A DNA stretch of 64,000 nt from assembly GCA_022821545.1 (NCBI GenBank), contig JAJEDJ010000049.1, positions 36,896 through 100,895 on the forward strand, written 5' to 3'. Source of the DNA: Caldilineaceae bacterium (GTDB lineage Bacteria; Chloroflexota; Anaerolineae; Caldilineales; Caldilineaceae). Below, piece by piece: positions 17,159 to 26,416 of this stretch. Made by a program: the position numbers and the translations under genes. The first letter of the stretch is position 1. The number at the start of each line of letters is the position of its first letter. The notes under the pieces are model-generated. The model searched no databases and was not told the origin of the DNA. It saw only the letters and a program-made list of their open reading frames with translations.

Positions 17159-18508
17159 GTGGACTTCAAAAACAAGGCCACCAGGATCGATCTGTTCAGC
17201 TTCAGAACACCGCAGATGCGAGCGTTCCATGTCACGTGGTTTGCTTTCTTCCTCTGTTTCTTTGGCTGGTTCGGCATTGTGCCGTTGATGAAGGGGGACA
17301 GCGGCGTCATCGCGACCCTTGGCCTCAGCCCGGCTCAGGTCGGCAACTCGGTCATTGCGGCCGTTTCGCTGACAATCATCGCGCGTCTGATTATCGGACC
17401 AATGTGTACCCGCTTCGGCGCGCGTAAGGTCTACACCTGCCTGTTGTTGCTGGGATCGCTGCCGGTCATGGGAATCGGCCTGGCGCAGACTCCGACCCAG
17501 TTTATCGTTGCAAGGGTCCTGATCGGAACAATCGGCGCTTCCTTCGTCATCACTCAGTACCACACAAGCGTGATGTTCGCTCCCAATGTTGTGGGCGCGG
17601 CCAACGCAACCACGGCAGGCTGGGGTAATCTGGGCGGCGGCGTCACCCAGGCGGTGATGCCTCTTCTCCTCGCTGCCGTTCTGACCTTCGCGCCCGCGGC
17701 TCTGGGCTGGCGGCTGGCGATGGTCGTTCCCGGGTTTGCGATGCTGTTGACCGCCGCGGCCTACTGGCTGCTGACACAGGATGCCCCTAACGGCAACTAT
17801 TCGGAGTTGCGGGCGCGCGGTGAGATGCCTTCGGCGGCCGCTTCAAAGGGCGCGTTTTGGGAGGCCGTCAAGGACTCACGAGTGATCGCCCTCTTCTTCA
17901 TTTATGCGGCCTGTTTCGGCATCGAGCTAACCATAAACGGCACCGCTGCCCTCTACTTTTTCAATCGGTTTGAACTGAATCTCGCGACAGCCGGGCTTGT
18001 CGCCGGCCTCTTTGGTCTGATGAACATCTTTGCCCGATCCATGGGCGGGATGTTCAGCGACTTCATCAACCGCAGCGGTGGCCTCAGGGGGAGGACGCAG
18101 TTCCTGTTTGTATGCCTCCTCCTGGAGGGGATCGCTTTAGTGCTGTTTGCAAACATGGGGGCGCTGGCGCTGGCTATCCCTGCTCTGATCGTCTTCAGCC
18201 TCTTTGTACAGATGTCGGAGGGGGCGACCTATGCAATCGTTCCCTACATCAATAAACGCGCAATGGGCGCAATAGCCGGCATCGTCGGTGCCGGAGGAAA
18301 TTTCGGTGCGATGCTGGCGGGGTTTCTCTTCCGTCGAGAGGCGGAAATGTACGGCCAGTCCTACATGATCCTGGGCATTCTAGTAACAGTATGCGCCTTT
18401 ATGGCCTTGATGGTTCGCTTCTCGGAAAAAGAGGAGAAGGATGCTGCCGAAGAGACCGCAGCCCGGCTGGCCGCTGAGGGCGATTCGGTCTTGACCGGCG
18501 CCGGCTAA
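17159..18508 (+). CDS. narK: NarK-type nitrate/nitrite MFS transporter
   Basis: 449 residues with about 12 membrane helices. Nitrate-porter signatures include FHVTWFAFFLCFFGWFGI in helix 1, the RLIIGPMCTRFGARKVYT loop with the conserved Arg, and the glycine-rich nitrate signature GWGNLGGGVTQ plus GIVGAGGNFGAM in the second half. Start is GTG at 17159 with an AGGAGA ribosome binding site about 10 bp upstream, 38 bp after the nitrite reductase stop. It brings nitrate into the cytoplasm for the flanking reductases. The C-terminus is an acidic, Glu/Ala-rich tail. Confidence 0.93.
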   Translation: MDFKNKATRIDLFSFRTPQMRAFHVTWFAFFLCFFGWFGIVPLMKGDSGVIATLGLSPAQVGNSVIAAVSLTIIARLIIGPMCTRFGARKVYTCLLLLGSLPVMGIGLAQTPTQFIVARVLIGTIGASFVITQYHTSVMFAPNVVGAANATTAGWGNLGGGVTQAVMPLLLAAVLTFAPAALGWRLAMVVPGFAMLLTAAAYWLLTQDAPNGNYSELRARGEMPSAAASKGAFWEAVKDSRVIALFFIYAACFGIELTINGTAALYFFNRFELNLATAGLVAGLFGLMNIFARSMGGMFSDFINRSGGLRGRTQFLFVCLLLEGIALVLFANMGALALAIPALIVFSLFVQMSEGATYAIVPYINKRAMGAIAGIVGAGGNFGAMLAGFLFRREAEMYGQSYMILGILVTVCAFMALMVRFSEKEEKDAAEETAARLAAEGDSVLTGAG

Positions 18509-18599
18509 TCGCCGCCTACGGCACTGCTTCGCCAACCGCGAGCGGCCGGCACAGGGTGACTGGCTTGCAGATCACGACGAAAGCGAAACGGCACGGAAT

Positions 18600-20939
18600 A
18601 TGATGAAATCCAGAGACGGTATGCGTGGCAGTGCAAAAGACGGCGGAGATACCGACCGCTGGCACGACACGTACTGCCCTTACTGCGGGGTCGGATGCGG
18701 TCTGAGAGTCGGCATTCACAAGGGGAAGGTTGCCAAAGTGCGCGGCAATCCCGACCACCCCTCCTCTTTGGGCGATCTCTGCCTAAAGCCGATTCACTTG
18801 CCCGGCGCGCTCGATACTCCGGACCGCATTCGCGAGCCGCTTATGCGGTTGAATGGTTCCGGGAGCGATGCGCACTCAGTGAAGGGCGCCTTTCAAAGCG
18901 TGTCCTGGGAGAAGGCGACATCGTACATTGCAAGGAGCCTCAAGCGTATTGCCCGGGATCACGGCCCCGATGCAGTTGCCTTCTACGGATCCGGCCAGTT
19001 TACGACCGAGGACTACTATGTTGCCAACAAGCTGCTGAAAGGTTTCATCGGCACCAACAACTTCGATGCCAATTCCCGTCTCTGTATGGCTTCGGCAGTG
19101 GCCGGATACGTCTCGTCGCTGGGCTCGGACGGGCCCCCGCCCGCATATGAAGATATCGACCACGCAGACTGTTTCTTCCTGATCGGCAGCAACATGGCCG
19201 ACTGCCATCCGGTCCTCTTCAACCGCATCAAGCGGCGCAAGAAGAAGGATCCCGACAACGTGAAGGTAATCGTGGTCGATCCCAGGGAAACGCGTACCGC
19301 CGCCATCGCCGATCTCTTTCTGCCGATTCGACCTGGATCGGACGTGGTTCTCCTTAACGGGATGCTGAAGCTCCTCTCTTCCGCAGGAACAGTCGATCGC
19401 GCTTTCATAGACCAGCACACTGACGGTTTTGAAGAGTTGATGGAGGCAAGCAGTCATGTTTCGACCGCTGCAGCCGCCAAAGTCTGCGGCATCTCTGAGG
19501 GCGGTTTGATCCAGGCGGCGCGCCTCTTTGGCGAAGCCAAAGGCGTTCTCTCATTCTGGAGCATGGGGCTGAATCAGAGCGTGAACGGCGTTGCCAAAAA
19601 CCAGGCGGTCATCAATCTGCATCTGGCGACCGGCCAGATCGGCAAGCCCGGCAGCGGCCCCTTTTCCCTGACGGGGCAGCCCAATGCGATGGGCGGCCGC
19701 GAGGCCGGGGGACTGTCACACCTGCTGCCGGGCTATCGCACAGTTTCGAACCCCATCCATCGCCGGGAAGTTGAGGAATTCTGGGGAGCTCCGGAAGGTC
19801 ACATCGCCGACGGGCCGGGGCTCGCCGCCGTCGACATGTTCGAGGCCGCGGCCCGGGGCGACGTTAAGGCGATGTGGATCATGTGTACCAATCCGGTCGT
19901 CTCCATGCCCAACATTGACGTCGTTGAAAGGGCTATGCAGAAGCTGGAACTGCTCGTCGTCACCGACGCCTATCACCCGACCGACACAACACAGTACGCC
20001 CACGTTCTGCTGCCGGCGGCCCAATGGTCGGAACGGGAAGGGGTGATGACCAATTCGGAACGGCGCATTACCTATCTCCCCCGCATGGTTGACCCGGTCG
20101 GTCAGGCCAGGCCGGACTGGCAGATCATCGCCGACGTCGGCGCGGCCATGGGGTTTTCACAGGCCTTTTCATATGAATCGTCGAACGAAGTCTTTGACGA
20201 GTTTTCCCAGTTGACCAGGGGCCGGGTTTGCGACTACAGCGGCGTCAGTGTAAGCAGGCTCCGGGCAGAAGGTCCCCTCCAGTGGCCTGTACCCGACGCC
20301 GGCCATCCTGGCACAGTGAGACTCTACCCCGGTCTGCACGCCGACCAGCGCGAAAAGCCCGTCGCCAGGCAGCGCGGCGACGGTGAACCGCTCGCGCAGG
20401 AAACGGCGAGCGCCGGTCTGGAGGCGGCTGCGCCGGTTTTCGCTTCTGCCGATGGCAAGGCAACATTCCATACGCCGGTTTTTGTGCCGCCCGCCGAACT
20501 GCCGAACAGGAGGTTTCCTCTGCTTCTGACGACGGGCCGCCTGCGGAATCAGTGGCATACCATGACCCGGACCGGCAAATCAGAGAGCCTGATGAAGGGC
20601 GCACGCCAGCCTTTTCTGGAGATCCATCCTGTCGACGCCGTGCGGCGGCAGATAGAGAATGGCGATGTGGTCGAAATTCGCTCACGGAGGGGCAGGGTTT
20701 GGGCCGAAGCGCGCGTAACGGAGAAAATCCGGGAGGGGGCCTGCTTTATGCCCTTTCATTGGGGGCGCCTGGCGGGCCCGTACAGCGCCGCAAACAACGT
20801 GACTCTGGCTGCGGTGGATCCGATCTCAAAAGAGCCTGAACTCAAGGCATGTGCGGTCGAAGTGCGACTGCGCCCAGGGTATGAGGCAATTCGGTCCTCG
20901 AAGCTCTTCCAGCGCCTGGCTGGAGCGCTGAAACGATAG
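18600..20939 (+). CDS. narB: molybdenum-dependent assimilatory nitrate reductase
   Basis: 779 residues of the molybdopterin oxidoreductase family. The N-terminal 4Fe-4S site is Cys26, Cys29, Cys33 and Cys61. SRLCMAS at about 158-164 places Cys162 as the probable Mo ligand, as in NarB/NasA nitrate reductases. Other signatures: FFLIGSNMADCHPV, VDPRETRTA, SMGLNQSVNGVAKN, GQPNAMGGREAGG and the C-terminal MGD-binding TTGRLRNQWHTMTRTGKS. There is no extra 2Fe-2S BFD-type domain at the C-terminus, as in cyanobacterial-type NarB, so reduced ferredoxin is a likely donor. Last gene of a three-gene nitrate assimilation operon. ATGs at 18600 and 18603 are both possible. Confidence 0.9.
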   Translation: MMKSRDGMRGSAKDGGDTDRWHDTYCPYCGVGCGLRVGIHKGKVAKVRGNPDHPSSLGDLCLKPIHLPGALDTPDRIREPLMRLNGSGSDAHSVKGAFQSVSWEKATSYIARSLKRIARDHGPDAVAFYGSGQFTTEDYYVANKLLKGFIGTNNFDANSRLCMASAVAGYVSSLGSDGPPPAYEDIDHADCFFLIGSNMADCHPVLFNRIKRRKKKDPDNVKVIVVDPRETRTAAIADLFLPIRPGSDVVLLNGMLKLLSSAGTVDRAFIDQHTDGFEELMEASSHVSTAAAAKVCGISEGGLIQAARLFGEAKGVLSFWSMGLNQSVNGVAKNQAVINLHLATGQIGKPGSGPFSLTGQPNAMGGREAGGLSHLLPGYRTVSNPIHRREVEEFWGAPEGHIADGPGLAAVDMFEAAARGDVKAMWIMCTNPVVSMPNIDVVERAMQKLELLVVTDAYHPTDTTQYAHVLLPAAQWSEREGVMTNSERRITYLPRMVDPVGQARPDWQIIADVGAAMGFSQAFSYESSNEVFDEFSQLTRGRVCDYSGVSVSRLRAEGPLQWPVPDAGHPGTVRLYPGLHADQREKPVARQRGDGEPLAQETASAGLEAAAPVFASADGKATFHTPVFVPPAELPNRRFPLLLTTGRLRNQWHTMTRTGKSESLMKGARQPFLEIHPVDAVRRQIENGDVVEIRSRRGRVWAEARVTEKIREGACFMPFHWGRLAGPYSAANNVTLAAVDPISKEPELKACAVEVRLRPGYEAIRSSKLFQRLAGALKR

Positions 20940-21051
20940 AACCGCTTGCGCTGGGTAGATGCCGGAAGAAACGGTCCCGTGCCGGGCTTTACCTCCATGG
21001 CCACTGCATGGCCGCTGAAAGCCCCCGTATGGCCCCTGCACGGCGCCCTCT

Positions 21052-21834
21052 TCACGCTTTCGCCGCTTCCATCAGATAGTTGCGGGCTTCGTACACAAGC
21101 TCGCCCCGTGACAGAATCTGTTTCTGCAGTGCCATCAGATTGGCCGTATGCGACCCCACGGTGAAGCCGGGAACAAGCCACGGAACCGCCTTCAGGTAGT
21201 AGACGATCGCCCCCACGTCGGTAAACACCAGCCTGCCCGACCACTCCTGAACGTCAACAACGCTGAGTCCCGCGGCCCGCATTAGCGGCGCGTATTTCTG
21301 CGGCGTCGCATCCGGCCACTGCGGCGTTGCGTCGAAAGCGGCGAGCAGGTCTTGCGCCCACAGCCCGTGAACTTGCCGGGTAAGAAGACGGCCCCCTGGG
21401 ACAAGCATGCGCGCGATCTCATCCACGTGCAACGCGCCGTGCCGGTTCAAAATAAGGGAAAACTCGCCGTCTTCGAACGGCATCGGGCTGTACTCGTCAT
21501 TGTTCAGATCTTCAACGCGCACACCCAGAGGTTCCAGCCGCTGACGAGCCAGCGCCAAGTTCGGGGGATAGCCTTCGGTCGCTGCCACTGTCTCCGGCCA
21601 GCTGTCCCTCATCGACAGAAGACGCTCACCGCCGCCCGTCGCGATATCCAGAACCGAGGCTGATGAGCGCATCAGTTCGCAGGCGCGGGTCGAGTAGGAC
21701 CACGGCGGCTGTTCCAGGAGCATTCGCCCGTCAAGGTACGAAAAGTCCCAGCCTGTGAAGGGCTTCCCTTCTTCTGCCTTCCAACCTTCAATCAGTTTTT
21801 CATTCTGTCGTGAGCATGTACTCATTGCAATCAA
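21052..21834 (-). CDS. class I SAM-dependent methyltransferase
   Basis: 260 residues. Motif I is VLDIATGGGERLLSM, followed by a post-I acidic segment (VAATEGYP) and the central FSLILNRHGALHVDEIARMLVPGGRLLTRQV (motifs IV and V). This is the Methyltransf_11/25 pattern; the substrate is unknown. The start codon overlaps the stop of the DUF2905 gene by 4 bp (TCAT on the plus strand), so the two are translationally coupled. It converges on the nitrate reductase gene. Confidence 0.85.
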   Translation of the reverse strand: MIAMSTCSRQNEKLIEGWKAEEGKPFTGWDFSYLDGRMLLEQPPWSYSTRACELMRSSASVLDIATGGGERLLSMRDSWPETVAATEGYPPNLALARQRLEPLGVRVEDLNNDEYSPMPFEDGEFSLILNRHGALHVDEIARMLVPGGRLLTRQVHGLWAQDLLAAFDATPQWPDATPQKYAPLMRAAGLSVVDVQEWSGRLVFTDVGAIVYYLKAVPWLVPGFTVGSHTANLMALQKQILSRGELVYEARNYLMEAAKA

Positions 21835-22037
21835 CGATTCAAGAGATTCAGCAGCAACGTCAATATGAGGCTAACGACAATCATTGATGTGATCGGAATG
21901 AAAACGCTGACCGACTCTCTCTTGATATTGATGTCGCCGGGAAGTTTGCCAAACCAGCCGAACAGCCAGGGCGCAAACTGAAGCGCTGCCCCGATGAGCA
22001 GAAGAACTGCGCCAAGAATAATGAACCACTTTGCCAT
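21831..22037 (-). CDS. DUF2905 family small membrane protein
   Basis: 68 residues: MAKWFIILGAVLLLIGAALQ is the first membrane helix, then PWLFGWFGKLPGDINIKRE, the DUF2905 hallmark (GxLPGDI), then a second helix (ITSMIVVSLILTLLLNLLNR). The ATG at 22037 gives the normal family length; the frame extends upstream to 22094 but those residues are unlike the family. Function unknown. Coupled to the methyltransferase. Confidence 0.85.
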   Translation of the reverse strand: MAKWFIILGAVLLLIGAALQFAPWLFGWFGKLPGDINIKRESVSVFIPITSMIVVSLILTLLLNLLNR

Positions 22038-22484
22038 TGTTTTTGTCTTCAACGCAATCAGGGACGGGACCGGCCCGCGGTCGGCGTTCGTCATTATAGC
22101 AGAAGGCCATTCGACCCATTACACTGAAAATCAGGCAGACCGCTGACGTCAAAGGCGGCGTCCGCGAATTGACAGTTTTGCCCTGGAAAGTGGCGGAGTT
22201 ACGTCAGCTGCAGGCTGCCAGGGAAGAGAAAACGAAGTCGTAGTTGGATCGTAGGCAAATTACCCAGTTCGCCTGTTGGGCCAAATGAAGGCCCGCTCAT
22301 TGCTTTGGACCATCGATCTCCAGTGTAAATGCCTGGACTGCGGCGAGAAGCTCCCTCTGTTCGTATACACCCCTGATGACCGAATTCTCTTGACTTCAGC
22401 CCTGAAACGGTGCAGAATTTCATTGTCAAGTCAAGCAGGCTTCCGATTATCTGCACAAGCCCATATTCATATAGGACTGGCACA
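22038..22484 (+). other. non-coding gap with candidate promoter
   Basis: About 450 bp between the divergent DUF2905 and LysM/PA14 genes. A candidate plus-strand promoter is TTGACT (22390-22395) and CAGAAT (22413-22418), 17-bp spacing, TG directly before the -10. No ORF here looks real; the in-frame extension of the LysM gene to 22410 lacks a signal-peptide-like sequence. Confidence 0.45.
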
Positions 22485-24734
22485 ATGAGTTCAGATTCGC
22501 TTCTTACCTTTTGGATTCGACGCTGGCAGAGCGGAATTCTCGTGGCTGCCCTGCTTTTGTCCCTGCATTCTCAAGTCGCCGTTGCAGGTACTACCGACCC
22601 TTTTGAACATGAATTGAACTGCGCAAGCTTACATACTGTCACGGCCGGAGAAACCCTGACCGGCATAGCCTTGAGGACAGGCGTTTCCCTGTCCGCCCTG
22701 GCAGAGGCCAATCACCTTTCGACGACCGCCCAGGTACTGATCGGTCAGGTGTTGTGTATCCCCCGCACGATTAGTGCGGGCTCCCCGGTAGCGCCTGCCG
22801 CCCCTTCCGCGCCTGCTGCACCTGCCGCGCCCGCTGCCCCTGCCGCGCCGGTCGTGCCGGCCCCAACTGCGCGAACGGGAACAGCCGCCAATTGGACCGG
22901 CAAATACTACAACAGTCAGGACCTCAGCGGCGATCCCGTACTGACGCGCCAGGACGCCTCCATCGACTTTAACTGGCAATCCGGCAGCCCGGACACAAAC
23001 ATAGCCAGCGACGGTTTCAGCGTATCCTGGACGGCAAACGTAGTCTTTGAGACTGGCGCCTACCGGTTCACCGCTGTCGCCGACGATGGCGTCCGCATTT
23101 ACGTGGACGACTCGCTCGTCCTGGAAGACTGGAACGTTCACCCGGCTTCCACGACGGTGCGTGACACCGAGATCGCGGAAGGAAGCCACACGGTAAAGGT
23201 CGAGTACTTCGAGGCAGGCGGAGAGGCATCGATTTCGGTTTCGTGGGTGAAGCAGGCAGCGGAAACGCCCAGCTGTAACATTCAGCCCCACGATAGTCTG
23301 GCCACCTATTGGGCCCACTCTTCCTTGGGATGCGCGAGTGCCGCGGCGGCAACCGTTTGGGCTGCCTGGCAGCCGTTCGAGGGCGGCCACATGATCTGGC
23401 GTCAGAATGATGTCGCAGTGTATGTCTATGCCGACGGCGGAAACTGGGCCCGCTTCAACGACGATTGGAACGAACAGCCCCTCAGCAACAACAGGGGAAC
23501 GCCGCCGGCCGGTCTACAGTCCCCCGTGCGGGGTTTCGGTCATCTGTGGGAAACGAATGACGATGTGTACGGCGACCTGGGCTGGGCCACCGCAGATGAG
23601 AAGGGCTTTTGCGCTCGAATCCAGCAGTTCGAAAGAGGCATACTCTTGATTGCCGATACTGTCGAGACGTGCCGCGAAAACTCGCATAACTTTGCGTCAG
23701 AAACATTTGTCGCCAACAACGTCCTGCAGGCGTTGTCCGGCGGGGAGTGGACCCTGGTCTGCGATAAGCGGACGCATGAGAGACTGGCGCCCTACTGGAA
23801 TCAGGACGATGTCGGGTGCCCGTTGTCCGGCGGCGCTACGTTATGGACTGCCTGGCAGCCGTTTCAGAGAGGCTATATGCTCTGGCGGCAGGATGACGAT
23901 GCGGTGTTCGTGTTCACCGACGAGCAGGAATGGGCGCGTTACTCGGATGACTGGGACAGCCAGGAATATGCGCCGACCCGGGGCACTCAGCCCGAAAACA
24001 TGCACACGCCCGTACGCGGTTTCGGCTATCTGTGGGCGACGAATGACGATGTCTTTGCGGACCTGGGATGGGCAACCGATGGCGAAAAGGGCGCCTGTAC
24101 GCTGATTCAGGCGTTCGACGATGGCGCACTGCTCACCGGTGATCCGGTGGATTCCTGCTTCGATGGGGCTGACAACCTGGTGTCGGATACTCTGGTGGGT
24201 TCGAGTACGATCGAGGCTTTGAATTCGGGCAGCTGGGAAATTGCCTGCGTAAACCCGGTTCACGAGGATCTGGACCACCTTTGGGATCATGCTGAGTTTG
24301 GCTGTCCCCTCGCGGCCGGCGGAATTCTGTGGTCGTCATGGCAGCCGTTCCAGTCAGGCCACATGATCTGGCGGGAGAATGATGACGCCGTTTTCGTCTT
24401 TGCAAATGGTGAGGACGCGCGACGATTTGCGGACGCCTGGGACGATCAGGCATATTCAACGAACCGGGGCACACCGCCCGAAGGTCTCCAAACGCCTGAA
24501 CGAGGCTTCGGCTATCTCTGGGAAAACGATGACGACGTCTACGGCGATTTGGGCTGGGCGACTGCTGACGAGAGAGGTTTTTGCGCCGTGTTCCAGCAGT
24601 ACGAGAAAGGCTACCTTATCGTGAGCAGCTCCGTGCCCTCATGTAGAGACGGTCACAGTAACGAGGCGACGGAGTTCGACTTCGCACTCCATTCACTGAG
24701 CGTCCTCAACGACGGAACCTGGACGCTCAGATAG
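22485..24734 (+). CDS. secreted LysM-PA14 protein with three ~160-residue repeats
   Basis: 749 residues from the ATG at 22485. A signal peptide (basic start, then GILVAALLLSL ... VAVA) is followed by a LysM domain (HTVTAGETLTGIALRTGVS ... GQVLCIP), an Ala/Pro linker made of APA-type repeats, and a PA14 domain (NWTGKYYN ... FRFTAVADDGVRIYVDDSL-like, ending EYFEAGGEASISVSW). The rest is three tandem repeats of about 160 residues, each holding C-P/A-L...WQPF-x-x-GxMxWR, a short V(Y/F)V(Y/F) strand, RGFGxLW and DLGWAT, with paired cysteines. It probably binds peptidoglycan and glycans at the cell surface. No catalytic domain is visible. MurJ follows. Confidence 0.82.
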   Translation: MSSDSLLTFWIRRWQSGILVAALLLSLHSQVAVAGTTDPFEHELNCASLHTVTAGETLTGIALRTGVSLSALAEANHLSTTAQVLIGQVLCIPRTISAGSPVAPAAPSAPAAPAAPAAPAAPVVPAPTARTGTAANWTGKYYNSQDLSGDPVLTRQDASIDFNWQSGSPDTNIASDGFSVSWTANVVFETGAYRFTAVADDGVRIYVDDSLVLEDWNVHPASTTVRDTEIAEGSHTVKVEYFEAGGEASISVSWVKQAAETPSCNIQPHDSLATYWAHSSLGCASAAAATVWAAWQPFEGGHMIWRQNDVAVYVYADGGNWARFNDDWNEQPLSNNRGTPPAGLQSPVRGFGHLWETNDDVYGDLGWATADEKGFCARIQQFERGILLIADTVETCRENSHNFASETFVANNVLQALSGGEWTLVCDKRTHERLAPYWNQDDVGCPLSGGATLWTAWQPFQRGYMLWRQDDDAVFVFTDEQEWARYSDDWDSQEYAPTRGTQPENMHTPVRGFGYLWATNDDVFADLGWATDGEKGACTLIQAFDDGALLTGDPVDSCFDGADNLVSDTLVGSSTIEALNSGSWEIACVNPVHEDLDHLWDHAEFGCPLAAGGILWSSWQPFQSGHMIWRENDDAVFVFANGEDARRFADAWDDQAYSTNRGTPPEGLQTPERGFGYLWENDDDVYGDLGWATADERGFCAVFQQYEKGYLIVSSSVPSCRDGHSNEATEFDFALHSLSVLNDGTWTLR

Positions 24735-24746
24735 ACGAAACTGACC

Positions 24747-24778
24747 GGGAGGGACTGCTGAGAGCGGTCCTCTCCCGT
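24747..24778 (+). terminator. candidate terminator after the LysM-PA14 gene
   Basis: A 10-bp GC-rich stem with one bulged base (CGGGAG+GGAC at 24747-24756 with GTCC+CTCCCG at 24768-24778) and an 11-base loop, starting 12 bp after the stop codon. It lacks a proper U-tract, so it may be a weak terminator or an mRNA stabiliser. Confidence 0.45.
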
Positions 24779-24824
24779 CCTTCGGTTGCCTGCTGCAGCT
24801 TGCGGCGGTACGGCAAGACTCCTG

Positions 24825-26384
24825 ATGTCCCGCGCCCCCCACCTCGTCCGCTCCTCCTTCCTCGTAATTTTCATATTCGGCCTGGACAAAGTAACCGGCT
24901 TTGTGAAGCTGCTGTTGACGACCCGGTTGTTCGGGACCGGGCCGGAAGTTGACGCGTTTGCAACGGCCAATCAGCTGCCCGAGCTCTTGCTGGCGCTGCT
25001 TGCTGCCGGCGCCCTCTCAGCCGCTTTCATTCCCGTCTATTCCGGCTACCTGACGCAGTCCCGGCAGGGCGAAGCCGAGTCGCTTGCCGGGACTGTATTG
25101 ACGCTGACCGCGATCGTAGTCGGCACGGCCTGTCTACTGGCCATCCTTGCCGCGCCTTGGCTCGTTCGCGTCGTCCTCGCGCCCCATTTCCCTGAAGAGA
25201 CACAACAGCTGACGATTCAGATGATGCGGATCTTTCTTCTGGCCGCCGTGTTGATCAGTGTTTCCGGCGTGTTCGGCAGTGTGCTGCATTCGCACCAGCA
25301 CTTTCTGACCCCAGCCCTGGGCAGTGTTCTGATCGACCTGGGTCAAATCGCGGGCATGATCGCGCTAGTGCCGATTTGGGGCGTCTCCGGCATGGCATGG
25401 GGCAGCGTCCTGGGCGCGGCGCTTACTGTCCTCGTACAACTCCCGGCCCTGGCGCGACTGAAACTGCGGCTGCGGCTGCAGATCAATCTCAGGCTCGAAG
25501 GAGTACGAGAGGTTTTGCGCCTGATGGGCCCGCGCCTCGTGACCCTCGGCTCCTTTCAGGCGGTGGACCTTGTCTTCATTCGCCTTGCCTCTGCCCTGCC
25601 TGCCGGCAGTATTGCCGCCTTCCATTACGCAATGCTGGTGATGCTGTCGATGCCTAAATCTCTCTTTGGGGCCGCGATTTCTCAGGTGATCTTTCCGACG
25701 ATGGCCGAGCAGTACAATACCGGAAGCGGTCGCCAGCTGCGCGAGACCGTGACGCACGGGTTGCGGGCGACCTGGCTGCTCCTGCTGCCGGCTGCGGTCG
25801 GTCTGCTGGTCCTGGGAAGGCCGGCGGTGGCCTTTCTGTTTGAGAGGGGAGCGTTTGGCCCGGAAGCGAGCGCGCTGGTTTACCTGCTGATGGCGATCTT
25901 TTCAGTGCGTCTTCTGGGCGAGGCGTCATACGACGTGCTGACGCTGACCTTTTTCGCCCAGCACAACACGCACGTGCCGATGTGGGCGACACTGGGTTGG
26001 ATGATTCTGAATGCCGGTTTGAGTGTCCTTCTTGTCGGGCCTTTCGGGATCGCCGGCCTGGCTTGGGCCGCGTCGATTGCGGGGGCGGCCTTGGCGGCGG
26101 CGCTCTTTGCGCTCAACCTGCGGGTCGGCGGCGTGGACGTGCCGCTGCTGCGCGCTGCGTTAAGGCGGGCAACCGTGGGCAGCCTGGGGATGTGCGGTGT
26201 CGTCCTCCTCCTTCACCAGCTGCGGCTGCCGCCGGCGCTCTTCATTCTGGCCAGTGCCGGCAGTGGGGGCATTGCGTTTTTCGGGATATACGTACTGCTC
26301 GGCGGCAGCGAAGTCCTGACCGTGCTGGGGCACCTGCGCCGCGGGCTGCAGAGCAGGATCAGCCTGGAAACTCATTCAGACTGA
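24825..26384 (+). CDS. murJ: MurJ/MviN lipid II flippase
   Basis: 519 residues, about 14 membrane helices. N-terminal features are family-defining: SSFLVIFIFGLDKVTGFVK, TTRLFGTGPEVDAFATANQLPELL and the small-residue LLAAGALSAAFIPVYSGYL. The central pair of motifs (VSGVFGSVLHSHQHFLTPAL and FGAAISQVIFPTMAEQ) also fits MurJ. It moves lipid II across the cytoplasmic membrane for peptidoglycan synthesis. The ATG at 24825 is preferred over 24786 because the fold starts right after it; neither has a strong ribosome binding site. It converges on the PhyH gene. Confidence 0.92.
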   Translation: MSRAPHLVRSSFLVIFIFGLDKVTGFVKLLLTTRLFGTGPEVDAFATANQLPELLLALLAAGALSAAFIPVYSGYLTQSRQGEAESLAGTVLTLTAIVVGTACLLAILAAPWLVRVVLAPHFPEETQQLTIQMMRIFLLAAVLISVSGVFGSVLHSHQHFLTPALGSVLIDLGQIAGMIALVPIWGVSGMAWGSVLGAALTVLVQLPALARLKLRLRLQINLRLEGVREVLRLMGPRLVTLGSFQAVDLVFIRLASALPAGSIAAFHYAMLVMLSMPKSLFGAAISQVIFPTMAEQYNTGSGRQLRETVTHGLRATWLLLLPAAVGLLVLGRPAVAFLFERGAFGPEASALVYLLMAIFSVRLLGEASYDVLTLTFFAQHNTHVPMWATLGWMILNAGLSVLLVGPFGIAGLAWAASIAGAALAAALFALNLRVGGVDVPLLRAALRRATVGSLGMCGVVLLLHQLRLPPALFILASAGSGGIAFFGIYVLLGGSEVLTVLGHLRRGLQSRISLETHSD

Positions 26385-26416
26385 CGGCCCGGTCAGCTGC
26401 CGCGCCCAGGCCGGTC

